Assembly (NCBI GenBank): GCA_013377095.1
Contig: JACAAY010000014.1
Coordinates: 1 to 64,000, forward strand
Direction: 5' to 3'
Length of the DNA: 64,000 nucleotides
From: Desulfuromonadales bacterium
GTDB taxonomy: Bacteria > Desulfobacterota > Desulfuromonadia > Geobacterales > Pseudopelobacteraceae
The position numbers were made by a program, and so were the translations under genes. The notes beneath the pieces are model-generated. The model was not told the origin of the DNA, searched no databases, and was given only the letters and a program-made list of their open reading frames with translations. Below, one piece after another: positions 25,406 to 34,781 of the stretch. How positions within the stretch are numbered: the stretch's first letter is position 1; every line of letters begins with the position of its first letter.

Positions 25406-25601
25406 GGCGCTGCTCCACTTCGTCCAGCGAGATGTTCTGCGTGTCGGACGTGCTCCGATCTATTGCCAGGTAGTAATCCTCAAGGTCTTCAAGGTGTTCC
25501 ATGATTGCTTCCCGAGCGTAAAAGGATTTTGTCCGCCCGGTGGACTTTGCCAGTGCATCGAGCCGAGCTTCCACGTCTGAATTTAGTCTGATGGCTAACA
25601 T
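25389..25601 (-). CDS. relB: RelB-type ribbon-helix-helix antitoxin
   Basis: A 70-residue protein whose N-terminus (LAIRLNSDVEARLDALAKST, then GRTKSFYAREAI) is a ribbon-helix-helix DNA-binding motif and whose acidic C-terminal half should wrap the toxin. AAGGAG precedes ATG 25601; the frame extends to 25664 but the longer start lacks the fold. It is promoter-proximal and likely autorepresses the pair. Confidence 0.9.
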   Translation of the reverse strand: MLAIRLNSDVEARLDALAKSTGRTKSFYAREAIMEHLEDLEDYYLAIDRSTSDTQNISLDEVEQRLGLAN

Positions 25602-25764
25602 AAGCAGCTCCTTTTCATAAATGCAATACGTGTATAGCATAGATTTACCAAGGGGGAGCGTCAATGGAAATCATAAATATTCAAGAAATATCCAAACTTC
25701 ACCAATGTCTTAGAGCTTTATCGAGGCTTTGCCGTACCACCAAAGTCTGCTATTATCCCCCACC

Positions 25765-26679
25765 ATGACAGACACAACTACCTTCAACCTGCTGACCATC
25801 CTTGGACCGACCGCCTCGGGCAAGACGCGCCTGGCGGTCGGGCTGGCAGGTGAGTTTGGCGGCGAAATCATCTCGGCCGATTCCCGCCAGGTTTTCCGCG
25901 GCATGGATATCGGCACCGGCAAGGACCTGCACGAATACGGCGCTGTGCCCCATCACCTGATCGATATCCTGGATTCGGGAGCAGAGTTCAGTGTCTTCGA
26001 TTTTCAGCGCCTGTTTTTCAGCTCTTTTTCCGAGATTACGGAGCGGGGGAGGTTGCCGGTCCTCTGCGGCGGCACCGGGTTGTATCTTGATGCAATCCTG
26101 CGTGGCTACCGGATGGTGGCGGTGCCCGAGGACCCCGAACTGCGATTGGATCTTGAAAACCGAAGCACAGATGAACTGGTTGCCATGCTGCGGGAACTAA
26201 AGCCGCACCTGCACAACACCAGCGATCTGCTGGAGCGCAGCCGCACGGTTCGCGCCATCGAAATCGCCCGCTACGAAAGTGAAATTACTACCCGGCAGGA
26301 ACCGTACCCGGATATCCGCCCCCTGACCATCGGTATCCGCTGGGAACGGAGCGCACTGCGCGCGCGGATTACTGAGCGTCTGCGACTGCGGCTGGAAAGC
26401 GGGATGATCGATGAGGTGCGGCACCTGCATGAGGAGGGGGTGGCCTGGGAACGACTGGACTACTACGGTCTGGAGTACCGCTATGTGGGAGCATTCCTGA
26501 AAGGTGAACTGAACAGAAACGACCTGTTCCAGAAACTGAACAGCGCCATCCATGATTTTGCCAAACGCCAGGAAAACTGGTTCAGGAAAATGGAGCGCAA
26601 CGGCGTCGTCATAAACTGGATGGATGGGGCGGGTGATCCGCTGGCAGAGGCGCGGAGCATCATTCTGGGTAACCAATAA
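25765..26679 (+). CDS. miaA: tRNA dimethylallyltransferase (MiaA paralogue type)
   Basis: Transfers an isopentenyl group to A37 of tRNAs reading UNN codons. The 304-residue protein shows P-loop GPTASGKT (residues 14-21), DSRQVFRGMDIGTGKDL, GGTGLYLDAIL and SRTVRAIEIARYE. The canonical GTAKP after GMDIG is replaced by GTGKD, a feature I associate with second MiaA copies (miaA2) in this bacterial group. ATG 25765 matches the family N-terminus; an in-frame ATG 36 nt earlier is less likely. Confidence 0.92.
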   Translation: MTDTTTFNLLTILGPTASGKTRLAVGLAGEFGGEIISADSRQVFRGMDIGTGKDLHEYGAVPHHLIDILDSGAEFSVFDFQRLFFSSFSEITERGRLPVLCGGTGLYLDAILRGYRMVAVPEDPELRLDLENRSTDELVAMLRELKPHLHNTSDLLERSRTVRAIEIARYESEITTRQEPYPDIRPLTIGIRWERSALRARITERLRLRLESGMIDEVRHLHEEGVAWERLDYYGLEYRYVGAFLKGELNRNDLFQKLNSAIHDFAKRQENWFRKMERNGVVINWMDGAGDPLAEARSIILGNQ

Positions 26680-26680
26680 A

Positions 26681-26704
26681 AAAAGCCCTTCTTAGGAAGG
26701 GTTT
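26681..26704 (-). terminator. Intrinsic terminator serving ndk
   Basis: CCCTTC/GAAGGG stem flanked by A and T runs. On the leftward strand the stem is followed by seven T residues, so it fits termination after ndk. It also gives a weak rightward signal. Confidence 0.75.
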
Positions 26705-26717
26705 CCGGCGTTACAGA

Positions 26718-26757
26718 GGAGCAGCGAGGTTTTGAAAACCTCGCTGCTCCCGTTTTT
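26718..26757 (+). terminator. Intrinsic terminator serving miaA
   Basis: A 12-bp stem (GGAGCAGCGAGG with CCTCGCTGCTCC) extended by a TTTT/AAAA pair, then a rightward T-run at 26753-26757. It lies within the miaA-ndk convergent gap. Confidence 0.88.
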
Positions 26758-26764
26758 AAAAGGA

Positions 26765-27178
26765 TTAGACCAGCTCCAGTGCACTGAAGAAGTAGGGGAT
26801 TTCAAAAGCAGCCGTTTCCGGGGCATCGGAGCCGTGGGCCGAGTTCTCGTTCAGGCTGACGGCAAAATCCCTGCGGATGGTTCCTGGCTCGGCATTGGCC
26901 GGATTGGTGGCGCCCATCAGCTTTCGCCAGTCGGCAATGGCATTTTCCTTCTCAAGACAGAGTACGATCACCGGGCTGCGGGACATGAAGTCGCACAGGT
27001 CGTTGAAAAAGGGGCGTTCCCGGTGTACGCAGTAAAAGCCACCGGCCTGCTCCTTGTTCAGTTTGATTTTTTTCATGCCGACGATGGTAAAACCGCTGGC
27101 CTCGATCCGGTCAATGATTTTACCGGCCAGCTTGCGTTCGACCGCATCCGGCTTTATGATGGCGAATGTCCGCTCCAT
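26765..27178 (-). CDS. ndk: Nucleoside diphosphate kinase
   Basis: A 137-residue enzyme that balances NTP pools by phosphotransfer. Family motifs: [18 protein letters not shown] at the N-terminus, [24 protein letters not shown] and the catalytic NENSAHGSD with His115. Full length and unremarkable. ATG 27178 has AGGAGG upstream. Divergent from htpX. Confidence 0.97.
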   Translation of the reverse strand: MERTFAIIKPDAVERKLAGKIIDRIEASGFTIVGMKKIKLNKEQAGGFYCVHRERPFFNDLCDFMSRSPVIVLCLEKENAIADWRKLMGATNPANAEPGTIRRDFAVSLNENSAHGSDAPETAAFEIPYFFSALELV

Positions 27179-27366
27179 ATTTTCCTCCTGAATTTCGAAA
27201 GTGAGACTGTTCCGGATACCACCACCACTTCGCAGATGTCAAGTTTTTTGGGGTTCTTCCAAAGCGGTCAGATCCCCCCCCCTTTTCACCCCCCTTGCGC
27301 TTTTCGACCGTAATCATTAGTATTGAACTGCGTAACTGAACACAAACGATATGAGGAACAGGACAT

Positions 27367-28224
27367 ATGAATACGCTCAAGACAACATTTTTGATGGCAA
27401 TGCTGACGGTTCTGCTGGTGATGGTTGGCGGGGCGGTTGGCGGTAGAAACGGCATGACCATGGCGTTTGTCATGGCAGCCGGGATGAACTTTTTCTCCTA
27501 CTGGTTTTCGGACAAGATGGTGCTTTCCATGTATGGGGCGCGTGAGATTACGGAAGCGGATGATCCCCGCTTTTACGGCATCGTACGCACTCTTGCCCAG
27601 CGGGCCGCTCTGCCCATGCCCAGGGTCTACCTGATAGATTCCGATACCCCCAACGCCTTTGCCACTGGCCGCAACCCGGAACATGCCGCAGTTGCCGCGA
27701 CCAGCGGTATCCTGCGCATTCTCGGTGAACAAGAGCTGGCTGGAGTCATGGCCCATGAGCTGGCCCATGTCAAAAACCGCGATATTCTGATTCAGACCAT
27801 CGCCGCTACCTTTGCCGGCGCAATCACCTATCTGGCCCATATGGCCCAGTGGGGCGCCATGTTCGGTGGCAGTCGCGGCGATGACGACGAGGGGGGTGGT
27901 GTCTTCGGCCTGATTGCCATGGCAATTCTGGCACCGCTGGCTGCCATGCTGGTGCAGATGGCCATCTCCCGCTCCCGCGAGTTCGGTGCGGATGCGGGGG
28001 GCGCCCATATCTGCGGCAATCCGCTCTCCCTGGCCAATGCCCTGCAAAAGCTTGAGATGGGTAACCGGCAGTTACCCATGCAGCAGGCCAACGCGGCAAC
28101 GGCGCACATGTTTATCGTTAACCCCTTGACCGGAGGCGGCATGATGTCGCTGTTTTCCACCCATCCACCCATGCCTGAACGCATCGCCCGTCTGCAAGAG
28201 ATGTCGCGGACGCACAGCTATTGA
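27367..28224 (+). CDS. htpX: HtpX membrane zinc metalloprotease (M48B)
   Basis: Inner-membrane stress protease of 285 residues. Two N-terminal helices (about 5-25 and 29-47), the zinc site [10 protein letters not shown] (about residues 130-139), two more helices (about 145-162 and 178-200) and the third zinc ligand Glu in [11 protein letters not shown]. Homologues degrade damaged membrane proteins. Start 27367 follows GAGGAACAGGACAT. It overlaps rsmB by TTGA. Confidence 0.95.
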   Translation: MNTLKTTFLMAMLTVLLVMVGGAVGGRNGMTMAFVMAAGMNFFSYWFSDKMVLSMYGAREITEADDPRFYGIVRTLAQRAALPMPRVYLIDSDTPNAFATGRNPEHAAVAATSGILRILGEQELAGVMAHELAHVKNRDILIQTIAATFAGAITYLAHMAQWGAMFGGSRGDDDEGGGVFGLIAMAILAPLAAMLVQMAISRSREFGADAGGAHICGNPLSLANALQKLEMGNRQLPMQQANAATAHMFIVNPLTGGGMMSLFSTHPPMPERIARLQEMSRTHSY

Positions 28225-29579
28225 GCGCCCAGGGTTTGAACTCATCCAATCCACGTCAGGCAGCCTGTTCCGTTCTTCTGAAAATTGCGAAGGAGGGCTG
28301 TTTTGCCGATCAATTGATGGATCGCGAGTTGACCGGAGGGCGGCTGTCCGGACCTGACCGGGGATTGTTCGCCGAACTGGTTTTTGGCGTGTTGCGCCGT
28401 CAGGGCACGCTCGATCATATCCTGGCTGGCCTGGTCACGCAGCCGCTGGCCAAGCTTGAGCCCCAGGTACTGATTTTTCTGAGGGTGGGACTGTACCAGC
28501 TGGTCTATCTTGATCGCATCCCCGAATCCGCTGCCGTGAACGAGTCGGTCAATCTGGTCAAAAACGTGCTTCCCCGCGCCAGTGGACTGGTTAATGCTGT
28601 CTTGCGCAACTATCTGCGTCACAAGGATACGGTTACCTTTCCCGACCCGCTCACCGCGCCGGCCGCCTCCATAGCCGCCCGCCATTCCCATCCGGCCTGG
28701 CTGGTCAAGCTCTGGTTCAGTCAGTTGGGTGAAGAGGAGACGGAGCATCTGGCCGAGGCATCCTCACGACAACCGCCCCTGACCTTGCGAGCAAACACGC
28801 TGCGGATTTCACGGGATGAGCTCATGTCCCGTTTCGCGGACAACGGCATCAGTGCCATTCCCTGCCGGTTTTCTCCCCACGGTTTTCAGGTCGAGGGAAG
28901 ACACCATATCCCCGGTCTGCCCGGTTTCCGCGAGGGGCTGTTCACCGTGCAGGATGAGGCCTCCCAAATGGCGTCGCTGCTGCTCAATCCACAGCCCGGC
29001 GAGCGGGTGCTGGATGCCTGTGCAGCGCCCGGCGGCAAGACCACCCACCTGGCTCAGCTGATGGACAATCGGGGAGAGCTTCTGGCGATGGATGTGGCCG
29101 GTTCCAAGTTGCCGTTGATCCTGGAAACAGCCCGACGGCTCGGTATTTCCATTATCCGCACCCGCGCTGCCGACCTGCTCAACGCAGCAGCTTTTCCCGC
29201 AGACGCATTTGATCGAGTGCTGCTGGACGCCCCCTGTTCCGGTCTGGGGGTCATCCGGCGCAACCCGGAGGCCAAGTGGCGGCTGACCTCCGCCGATATC
29301 ACCCGCTTGGCAGCCACCCAGCACTCCCTTCTGAAAAATGCGGTCAGGATGCTCAAGCCGGGTGGTGTGCTGCTCTACTCCACCTGTTCCACCACGGTGG
29401 AGGAGAATGAATCGGTGGTACTGGATTTTCTTTCGCGGCGCCCCGATTGTGTGCTAGAAAACCTGGTGGATATCTTCCCGGAATATGGCGAACTGTTCAC
29501 CGCCCAAGGCATGTTCCGGGCCTGGCCGCACCGTCACGGCATGGATGGATTCTTTGCGGCGCGACTGAGAAAAAAGTAA
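28221..29579 (+). CDS. rsmB: 16S rRNA C967 5-methylcytosine methyltransferase
   Basis: A 452-residue fusion of an N-terminal NusB-like RNA-binding domain (about 1-140) and a C-terminal SAM-dependent methyltransferase. The SAM site is [16 protein letters not shown]. The two conserved cysteines are in [15 protein letters not shown] and [11 protein letters not shown]. It starts with TTG at 28221, overlapping the htpX stop, so translation is probably coupled. No later start gives the full NusB domain. Confidence 0.94.
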   Translation: MSAQGLNSSNPRQAACSVLLKIAKEGCFADQLMDRELTGGRLSGPDRGLFAELVFGVLRRQGTLDHILAGLVTQPLAKLEPQVLIFLRVGLYQLVYLDRIPESAAVNESVNLVKNVLPRASGLVNAVLRNYLRHKDTVTFPDPLTAPAASIAARHSHPAWLVKLWFSQLGEEETEHLAEASSRQPPLTLRANTLRISRDELMSRFADNGISAIPCRFSPHGFQVEGRHHIPGLPGFREGLFTVQDEASQMASLLLNPQPGERVLDACAAPGGKTTHLAQLMDNRGELLAMDVAGSKLPLILETARRLGISIIRTRAADLLNAAAFPADAFDRVLLDAPCSGLGVIRRNPEAKWRLTSADITRLAATQHSLLKNAVRMLKPGGVLLYSTCSTTVEENESVVLDFLSRRPDCVLENLVDIFPEYGELFTAQGMFRAWPHRHGMDGFFAARLRKK

Positions 29580-29606
29580 GATCAAATCGAAATCTGGAGT
29601 AACGTC

Positions 29607-30272
29607 ATGAAAAAAATCGCCCCATCGATCCTTTCCGCCGACTTCTCCCGTCTGGGCGATGAGATCCGCGCCCTGGAAGCTGCCGGCGCCGATTATATCC
29701 ATGTGGATGTCATGGATGGCCACTTCGTTCCCAACATCACCATCGGTCCGCTGGTGGTCGCGGCAGCCCGCACGGTGACCGACCTGCCGCTGGATGTTCA
29801 TCTGATGATTGAACATCCCGACTGCTATATCCCCGATTTTGCCGCAGCCGGGGCTGATATAATTGTGGTGCATGCGGAAGCGGTTCATCACCTGCACCGT
29901 ACCGTGCAGTTGATCAAGTCGCTTGGCAAGCGGGCCGGCGTCTCCCTCAATCCCGCGACCCCACTGGGCGTGCTTGAGTATGTGCTTGATGACCTGGATC
30001 TGGTTTTGCTGATGACGGTTAACCCCGGTTTTGGCGGGCAGAGTTTTATTCCGGCCTGCCTTCCAAAGATTCACGACCTGCGGGCCATGCTGGACCGTCG
30101 AGGTTCCGAAGCCGAACTGGAAGTGGATGGAGGCGTTAAAATTGAAAACATTGCCCAGATTTCCCATGCCGGGGCGAATGTTTTTGTGGCGGGCAGTGCT
30201 GTTTTCGGCACTCCCGACTATGGCGCAACCATTGCGGAGATGAAGCGTCTGGCGCAGGAAACACTGCTGTAG
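29607..30272 (+). CDS. rpe: Ribulose-phosphate 3-epimerase
   Basis: A 221-residue TIM-barrel enzyme interconverting ribulose 5-phosphate and xylulose 5-phosphate. Motifs: [14 protein letters not shown] at the N-terminus, [42 protein letters not shown] and EVDGGV, including the metal-binding His/Asp set. Lies 27 nt after rsmB and is likely cotranscribed with htpX and rsmB. Confidence 0.97.
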   Translation: MKKIAPSILSADFSRLGDEIRALEAAGADYIHVDVMDGHFVPNITIGPLVVAAARTVTDLPLDVHLMIEHPDCYIPDFAAAGADIIVVHAEAVHHLHRTVQLIKSLGKRAGVSLNPATPLGVLEYVLDDLDLVLLMTVNPGFGGQSFIPACLPKIHDLRAMLDRRGSEAELEVDGGVKIENIAQISHAGANVFVAGSAVFGTPDYGATIAEMKRLAQETLL

Positions 30273-30458
30273 GCGCAGGGGAGCTTGCATTCAATCTTCC
30301 CGGATGCGTGTAACACTGTTTTTGAAATTGTGTTTGGCGGTTAATTGAGGTAAAAACGGAATGTCGTTACGTGTGGGGCCTTTGGCCTGACGTGGTAACG
30401 GGTGGGCTCGGACATCTGTTTCGCAGATTGAGATACACCGTGGAAAGGAGTGCATAGT

Positions 30459-30671
30459 ATGGATCTATCCGTTGATGAACAGCGTTTGATAGCCGAATTC
30501 AGAAAACTGACACCTTCCGGGAAAGATGAACTGCTTGCCGCTGCTGCTTCGCTGCTGCGCGGGGTTGGTGGTGAGAGTTGCGGCGAGGATGGGAGCGTTT
30601 CCAATCAATGTAAGGTCAAAACACGCGAGTCCTTGCCGGAAGCCGAGAAAACACCTATTTTTACGGAGTAG
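30459..30671 (+). CDS. Small hypothetical protein with its own terminator
   Basis: A 70-residue acidic-to-neutral protein. Its first 33 residues (LSVDEQRLIAEFRKLTPSGK, then DELLAAAASLL) look like an amphipathic helical hairpin as found at the ends of some helix-turn-helix regulators; the rest is unstructured with two Cys. AAAGGAG lies eight nt before ATG 30459, and a terminator follows at 30703-30758, so it forms a separate short transcription unit. No family recognised. Confidence 0.6.
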   Translation: MDLSVDEQRLIAEFRKLTPSGKDELLAAAASLLRGVGGESCGEDGSVSNQCKVKTRESLPEAEKTPIFTE

Positions 30672-30702
30672 ATTCATTAGAGCTCCTGTTACAATACACA
30701 TG

Positions 30703-30758
30703 CGCCACTCACTGCTGCCCAGGTAACGCTATCAGGGCAAGCGTAGTGGCGTTTTTTT
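30703..30758 (+). terminator. Intrinsic terminator of the 70-residue gene
   Basis: Outer stem CGCCACT (30703-30709) with AGTGGCG (30745-30751), inner GCCC/GGGC pairing, then seven T residues at 30752-30758. Confidence 0.8.
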
Positions 30759-30797
30759 ATACAACATCGAGGGGATTCCTCCCGGGGAGAATTCATA

Positions 30798-32270
30798 ATG
30801 ATCATGAAAATATTAAAGCAGAGCTGTTTTCTGCTGTGTATTGCTGCCGTGAGTATTCTGGGGGTGAGGGCGGCCGAGGCGGCTCAATTTTCCAAGCTGA
30901 CCAAACCACCGTTGTCGGAGCGCTGGTTTGGTATTTATGTTGATAATGAACGGGCCGGGTTTTATCACCAGACGATTGCCGAAACCGCCGAAGGATACCG
31001 CATGGAGGGCGACGGCAGTGTGCGCGTCAAGGTGATGGGTTTTTCCAAGGAAGCTTCCTCTCGTGAAGTGTATCGGGTGGGAAAAGGGCTGGTACTGCGT
31101 TCCTTCGACATTGAGCAGAATATCAATGGTGTGTTGACCCGTCTGACAGGCACGGCCAGCGAGTCTGTTTTGCGCGTTCGGAGCGAGAGCAACGGCAAGA
31201 TTACCGACAAACAGATCAAACTCAAGGGTGAGATTTTCCCTGGTCCGGCCCTCAACCTGTATCCCCTGATGCGGGGAGTTCCGTCTGGTAAAACCTGTAA
31301 AATCCTGACCTTCGACCCTGAAGAGATCAAGGTAAAAGAGGTCAAGATCAAGGTGCTGGGCGAGGAAAAGGCGCCTGACGGTCAAGCTGCCCTGAAATTG
31401 CAGAACAACCTTTATCCCTTTGTGGCGAACGATATCTGGATGGATGGCCAGGGTAATACGATTGTTGAATCTGTTCGTGATGGTCTGGTGATGACCAGGG
31501 CCGAAGACCCCAAAGCGCTGGCGGCATTTGTCGGTTCATTGACCATTGCCCGCAAGGATCTGATCTATGATTTCAGTCTGGTACGGTCTGTACCTGCTCT
31601 GAAAAACCAGGCGAAGCTCTCGGGGTTGTCCATAGAGATCAGCGGTTGGAACGATTCCCTGCCGCTTTTGCAAGAGGGCGGCCAGGTCATTGAAAAGGCT
31701 GGGGCGGGGCGGATCACTGTCAGGACCGGTACGGCGGTTCCTGTTCCTTCTCAAAAAATTCCGGTCACGTCCGCGACGGTTGACCAGCAACGGTACCTGG
31801 TGCCGGCGGAAAAGATCGAGTCGGATGCCCCCGAGATTGTTTCCCAGGCCAAAAAAATTGCCGAAGGCAAAGCCGGGCGGATTGAAACTGCCCGGGCAAT
31901 TGCAGCCTGGACAACTGACTGGTTGAAAGATTTCGTGGATGATGGCGGCAGCGCTCTGGCCAGTCTCGCATCCCGCACGGGAAACTGCCAAACCCATGCC
32001 AGACTCTATACGGCACTGGCCCGCGCCGCCGGAATTCCCACCCGCTTCGTATCAGGACTGGTTGCGCTGGAAGGAAAAGGCTTTCTCTATCACAGTTGGG
32101 CGGAAAGCTTTCTGGATGGGCGCTGGGTGGCCGTTGATCCCACCTACAACCAGTTGCCGGCCGACCCTACCCATCTCAAGTTTTTCGAGGGGCATACCCA
32201 GGAGGATCTGGCTCCGATTATTTCCATTATCGGCAAGATCAGCATCAAGGTGCTGGATGCGCTGTATTGA
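30798..32270 (+). CDS. Exported transglutaminase-like protein
   Basis: A 490-residue exported protein: signal peptide (FLLCIAAVSILGVRAAEA), a beta-rich N-terminal domain (about 40-260) and a C-terminal transglutaminase-like core. The triad is visible: Cys in GNCQTHARLYTALARAAGIP, His in LYHSWAESFLDGRW and Asp in VAVDPTYNQ. The fold occurs in proteases, peptide cross-linkers and peptidoglycan-related enzymes; the activity here is unknown. ATG 30798 has GGGGAGA upstream; an ATG six nt later is possible. A PilZ protein follows. Confidence 0.82.
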   Translation: MIMKILKQSCFLLCIAAVSILGVRAAEAAQFSKLTKPPLSERWFGIYVDNERAGFYHQTIAETAEGYRMEGDGSVRVKVMGFSKEASSREVYRVGKGLVLRSFDIEQNINGVLTRLTGTASESVLRVRSESNGKITDKQIKLKGEIFPGPALNLYPLMRGVPSGKTCKILTFDPEEIKVKEVKIKVLGEEKAPDGQAALKLQNNLYPFVANDIWMDGQGNTIVESVRDGLVMTRAEDPKALAAFVGSLTIARKDLIYDFSLVRSVPALKNQAKLSGLSIEISGWNDSLPLLQEGGQVIEKAGAGRITVRTGTAVPVPSQKIPVTSATVDQQRYLVPAEKIESDAPEIVSQAKKIAEGKAGRIETARAIAAWTTDWLKDFVDDGGSALASLASRTGNCQTHARLYTALARAAGIPTRFVSGLVALEGKGFLYHSWAESFLDGRWVAVDPTYNQLPADPTHLKFFEGHTQEDLAPIISIIGKISIKVLDALY

Positions 32271-32307
32271 TATGGAAAAAATTGTGTTACGAAAGGATCG
32301 TGTGGAG

Positions 32308-33003
32308 ATGACGCCCTCAAACATGGCGATTCTGGTGGTTTCCTACAATGATGACTCCAGGGCGGCGCTGGTGTCATCACTGAGTGAACACCATGTAACC
32401 GCTGTTGCCTGCGCGACCTTCCTTGAAGCCGAGACACGGGCTCTAAACGGTTTTCACAATGGGTTGCTGGTTGATCTGCCATCCATCATCAAGGCCAAGG
32501 GCGAAGAAAAAATCGTAGCCTATACCCTGACCAACTTTTTTCCCACTCTGCGGGTGCGGGCGATCGGAGCTTCAGTGGTTCCCATGGCCATGCCGGGCAG
32601 TGCTACGCAGGATAAAAGTCTGATCGAATTTATTACCAGCACCTGTCCTGGGTTTCCTCCCCGCAGACCACGCGCACACAAACGACATACTATCTGTATA
32701 TTGACCTTGCTGCGATACAGGGGGGAAGAGCTGCGCGGGTTTACCCTGGATGTCTCCTGGGGGGGGCTCTTTGTCGTGGATGTGCATCCCGAGAAATACA
32801 GTATCGGCGAAAATGTTGAGATCCACCTGCCGGAGCTCGACATAACCTTTCAGGCGGTTGTCTGCTGGGTAATGCCGTGGGGTGGGCACAGCGCCCCCGG
32901 TATCGGTGTCAGATTTACCGAAATGGATCAGACGCTGGAAACGACGTTAGCAGGCATTCTCAAAACCCGTAAAGAGTTTGATCGTGACAGGCTGGTGGCC
33001 TGA
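32308..33003 (+). CDS. PilZ-domain protein with uncharacterised N-terminal domain
   Basis: A 231-residue protein. The C-terminal half (about 130-225) is a PilZ domain with the c-di-GMP motifs: a basic RRPRAHKRH stretch followed by LDVSWGGLF (the D/NxSxxG element) and a closing GIGVRF. The N-terminal 120 residues (MAILVVSYNDDSRAALVSSL) resemble a receiver-like fold with no clear phosphoacceptor. I choose ATG 32308 with AAGGA ten nt upstream; ATG 32272 is possible. It probably responds to c-di-GMP; output unknown. Confidence 0.78.
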   Translation: MTPSNMAILVVSYNDDSRAALVSSLSEHHVTAVACATFLEAETRALNGFHNGLLVDLPSIIKAKGEEKIVAYTLTNFFPTLRVRAIGASVVPMAMPGSATQDKSLIEFITSTCPGFPPRRPRAHKRHTICILTLLRYRGEELRGFTLDVSWGGLFVVDVHPEKYSIGENVEIHLPELDITFQAVVCWVMPWGGHSAPGIGVRFTEMDQTLETTLAGILKTRKEFDRDRLVA

Positions 33004-33015
33004 CGGCTGCTGCGT

Positions 33016-34311
33016 TCATGTGTCCCATTGCTCCACAAATCGTTTCACCACGGCGCCCGTCTGTCTTTTTATCCCGGCTGTCCATGGTCCGACAGCCACC
33101 AGCCGCAGGTTTTCCGCGGTAAACACCGTGCGTGCTGCTTCCAGCAGGTCAGCGCTGGTTACGCCGGCAGCTTCCCGCTGGTCCTCCTCGATACTGTGCA
33201 CCATACCCATCAGTTCCCCCCAGCCGTAACGTCCACCAATCTCATAGGCTGAATCACGGCTGTATTCCAGGTCGAATATATACAGCTGACGGACACGATC
33301 CAGTTCGCTTGCGGGAACCGGTTCACGGGTGAGGCGTACGATCTCCTCCAGGGTTACTTCAATGGCCTGGATCAGCGTCTCCGGCGCGGTTGACAGATCG
33401 ATGGCCAGGCAACCGGTTTCCTCATAGGCTCCGATGGCGGCCTCCACCGAATACACGATCCCCAGCTCTTCCCTCAGGCGCAGATGCAGACGCGAACTGC
33501 CGCCGCCGGCCAGGAGCCGGCGCAGAAGGCGCAGGGCCATGAAACGGGGGTCTTTTCTGCGCAGCCCCAGAAAGGCGAGTTGCAGGGCCATCTGGCTGTC
33601 GGAATCGTGCACAAAACGGATTTGGGGAGCGTTGAAGCGTGCAGTGGCAGGAAGAGCGGGGCACGGCTCGTTTCCGCGCCATTTGTTGAAAACATCCGCG
33701 GCCGCAGAGAAAACAGCGTCGCTTGACACCGGTCCGGCAACCACCACCACCGCCCGTGGCGGAACGTAGTAGGTGCGCAGATGCTTCTCCAGGTCAGCGC
33801 GGGTGATGGCGGCGATGCTCTTCAGGGTGCCGATGGTCGGCATGCCCAGGGGATGGCGCGGCCAGAGCAGGCGGCTGGCGATGGTGTCGGCGTTGATTTC
33901 CTCCCCCTGTTCATTCAGGTCCTCACGCGCTTCCTCCGTAATGATCCGCTTTTCAATTTCGACACCTTCCAGAAGCGGCTGCATGATCATGGAGGCAAAA
34001 ATCTCCATGCCGCGCCGGTAATGGTCCGGGTGGATCCGGGAGTAAAAACAGGTTGAATCGGCATCGGTGGATGCGTTGGGTGTGCCGCCAATGGCTTCGA
34101 AGGCGTTTTCAATTTCCTGGGAACAGCTAAAGTCAGCTGTTCCACGGAAAAGGATGTGTTCAAGAAAGTGGGAGAGCCCTTCCCTGCCGCGTGGGTCGTT
34201 GCGGCCCCCCGCCTTCAGGTAGATGGCCAGTTCTGCCGAGTGCAGATGCGGCATTTCGACACAGACGATGCGTAATCCGCTGTCGAGGGTCGTGGTAAAG
34301 GGTTTGATCAT
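33016..34311 (-). CDS. M16 family zinc peptidase (processing-peptidase type)
   Basis: A 431-residue M16 peptidase with the inverted zinc motif HFLEHILFRG (HxxEH, about residues 48-52) and the downstream Glu in EEAREDLNEQ. Glycine-rich loop LLAGGGSSRLHLRLREELGIVY and a degenerate C-terminal domain fit the mitochondrial-processing-peptidase/PqqL branch. No signal peptide, so cytoplasmic. Overlaps the HIT gene by 4 bp; last gene of the macA-led operon. Confidence 0.93.
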   Translation of the reverse strand: MIKPFTTTLDSGLRIVCVEMPHLHSAELAIYLKAGGRNDPRGREGLSHFLEHILFRGTADFSCSQEIENAFEAIGGTPNASTDADSTCFYSRIHPDHYRRGMEIFASMIMQPLLEGVEIEKRIITEEAREDLNEQGEEINADTIASRLLWPRHPLGMPTIGTLKSIAAITRADLEKHLRTYYVPPRAVVVVAGPVSSDAVFSAAADVFNKWRGNEPCPALPATARFNAPQIRFVHDSDSQMALQLAFLGLRRKDPRFMALRLLRRLLAGGGSSRLHLRLREELGIVYSVEAAIGAYEETGCLAIDLSTAPETLIQAIEVTLEEIVRLTREPVPASELDRVRQLYIFDLEYSRDSAYEIGGRYGWGELMGMVHSIEEDQREAAGVTSADLLEAARTVFTAENLRLVAVGPWTAGIKRQTGAVVKRFVEQWDT

Positions 34312-34727
34312 GAAAGCGCCTTTCGTATCAGTTCTATATGACAGTGGTATTCGTCAGGGGAGAGCAGAACTTCTGGATGCGGCTCAGCCCAGATGGGGCG
34401 CGGCCAGAGCTGCTCGGACGCAAAGCGCGGCACCAGGTGCCAGTGCATGTGCGGCGCCATGTTGCCCAGAAGTTCGTAGTTGATCTTGTCTGGTTTATAG
34501 GCCTTGTGCAAAGCCTCTGCTACACGGCTGACCTCATCCATCAGTTCGTCCCGCTCCTGGCGCTGCAGATGAAAGAGTTCGGTGACGTGCGTTTTGGTGA
34601 ATAACAGCACGTAACCGGGAAAGAACTGATCACGGTTGAGCGTAACATAGGAGTGATTCAGCTGGATGATACGCAGGTCGCTGTCATCATCCCAGCGGCT
34701 GCATATGGGGCATTCGTGAGTAGTCAT
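34308..34727 (-). CDS. HIT family protein
   Basis: A 139-residue histidine-triad nucleotide-binding protein. The active site is HMHWHLVPR (HxHxH), preceded by NYELLGNMAPH. An N-terminal CPIC pair near residues 6-9 with later His/Cys could bind zinc, as in GalT/HIT proteins. Enzymes of this family hydrolyse or transfer nucleoside monophosphates; the substrate is unknown. ATGA overlap with the M16 gene implies coupling. Confidence 0.9.
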   Translation of the reverse strand: MTTHECPICSRWDDDSDLRIIQLNHSYVTLNRDQFFPGYVLLFTKTHVTELFHLQRQERDELMDEVSRVAEALHKAYKPDKINYELLGNMAPHMHWHLVPRFASEQLWPRPIWAEPHPEVLLSPDEYHCHIELIRKALS

Positions 34728-34781
34728 GGATAGGATCCGTCTTTCCGTAGTAGTGACAGGTACTTCTCATGCAACTGTAGC

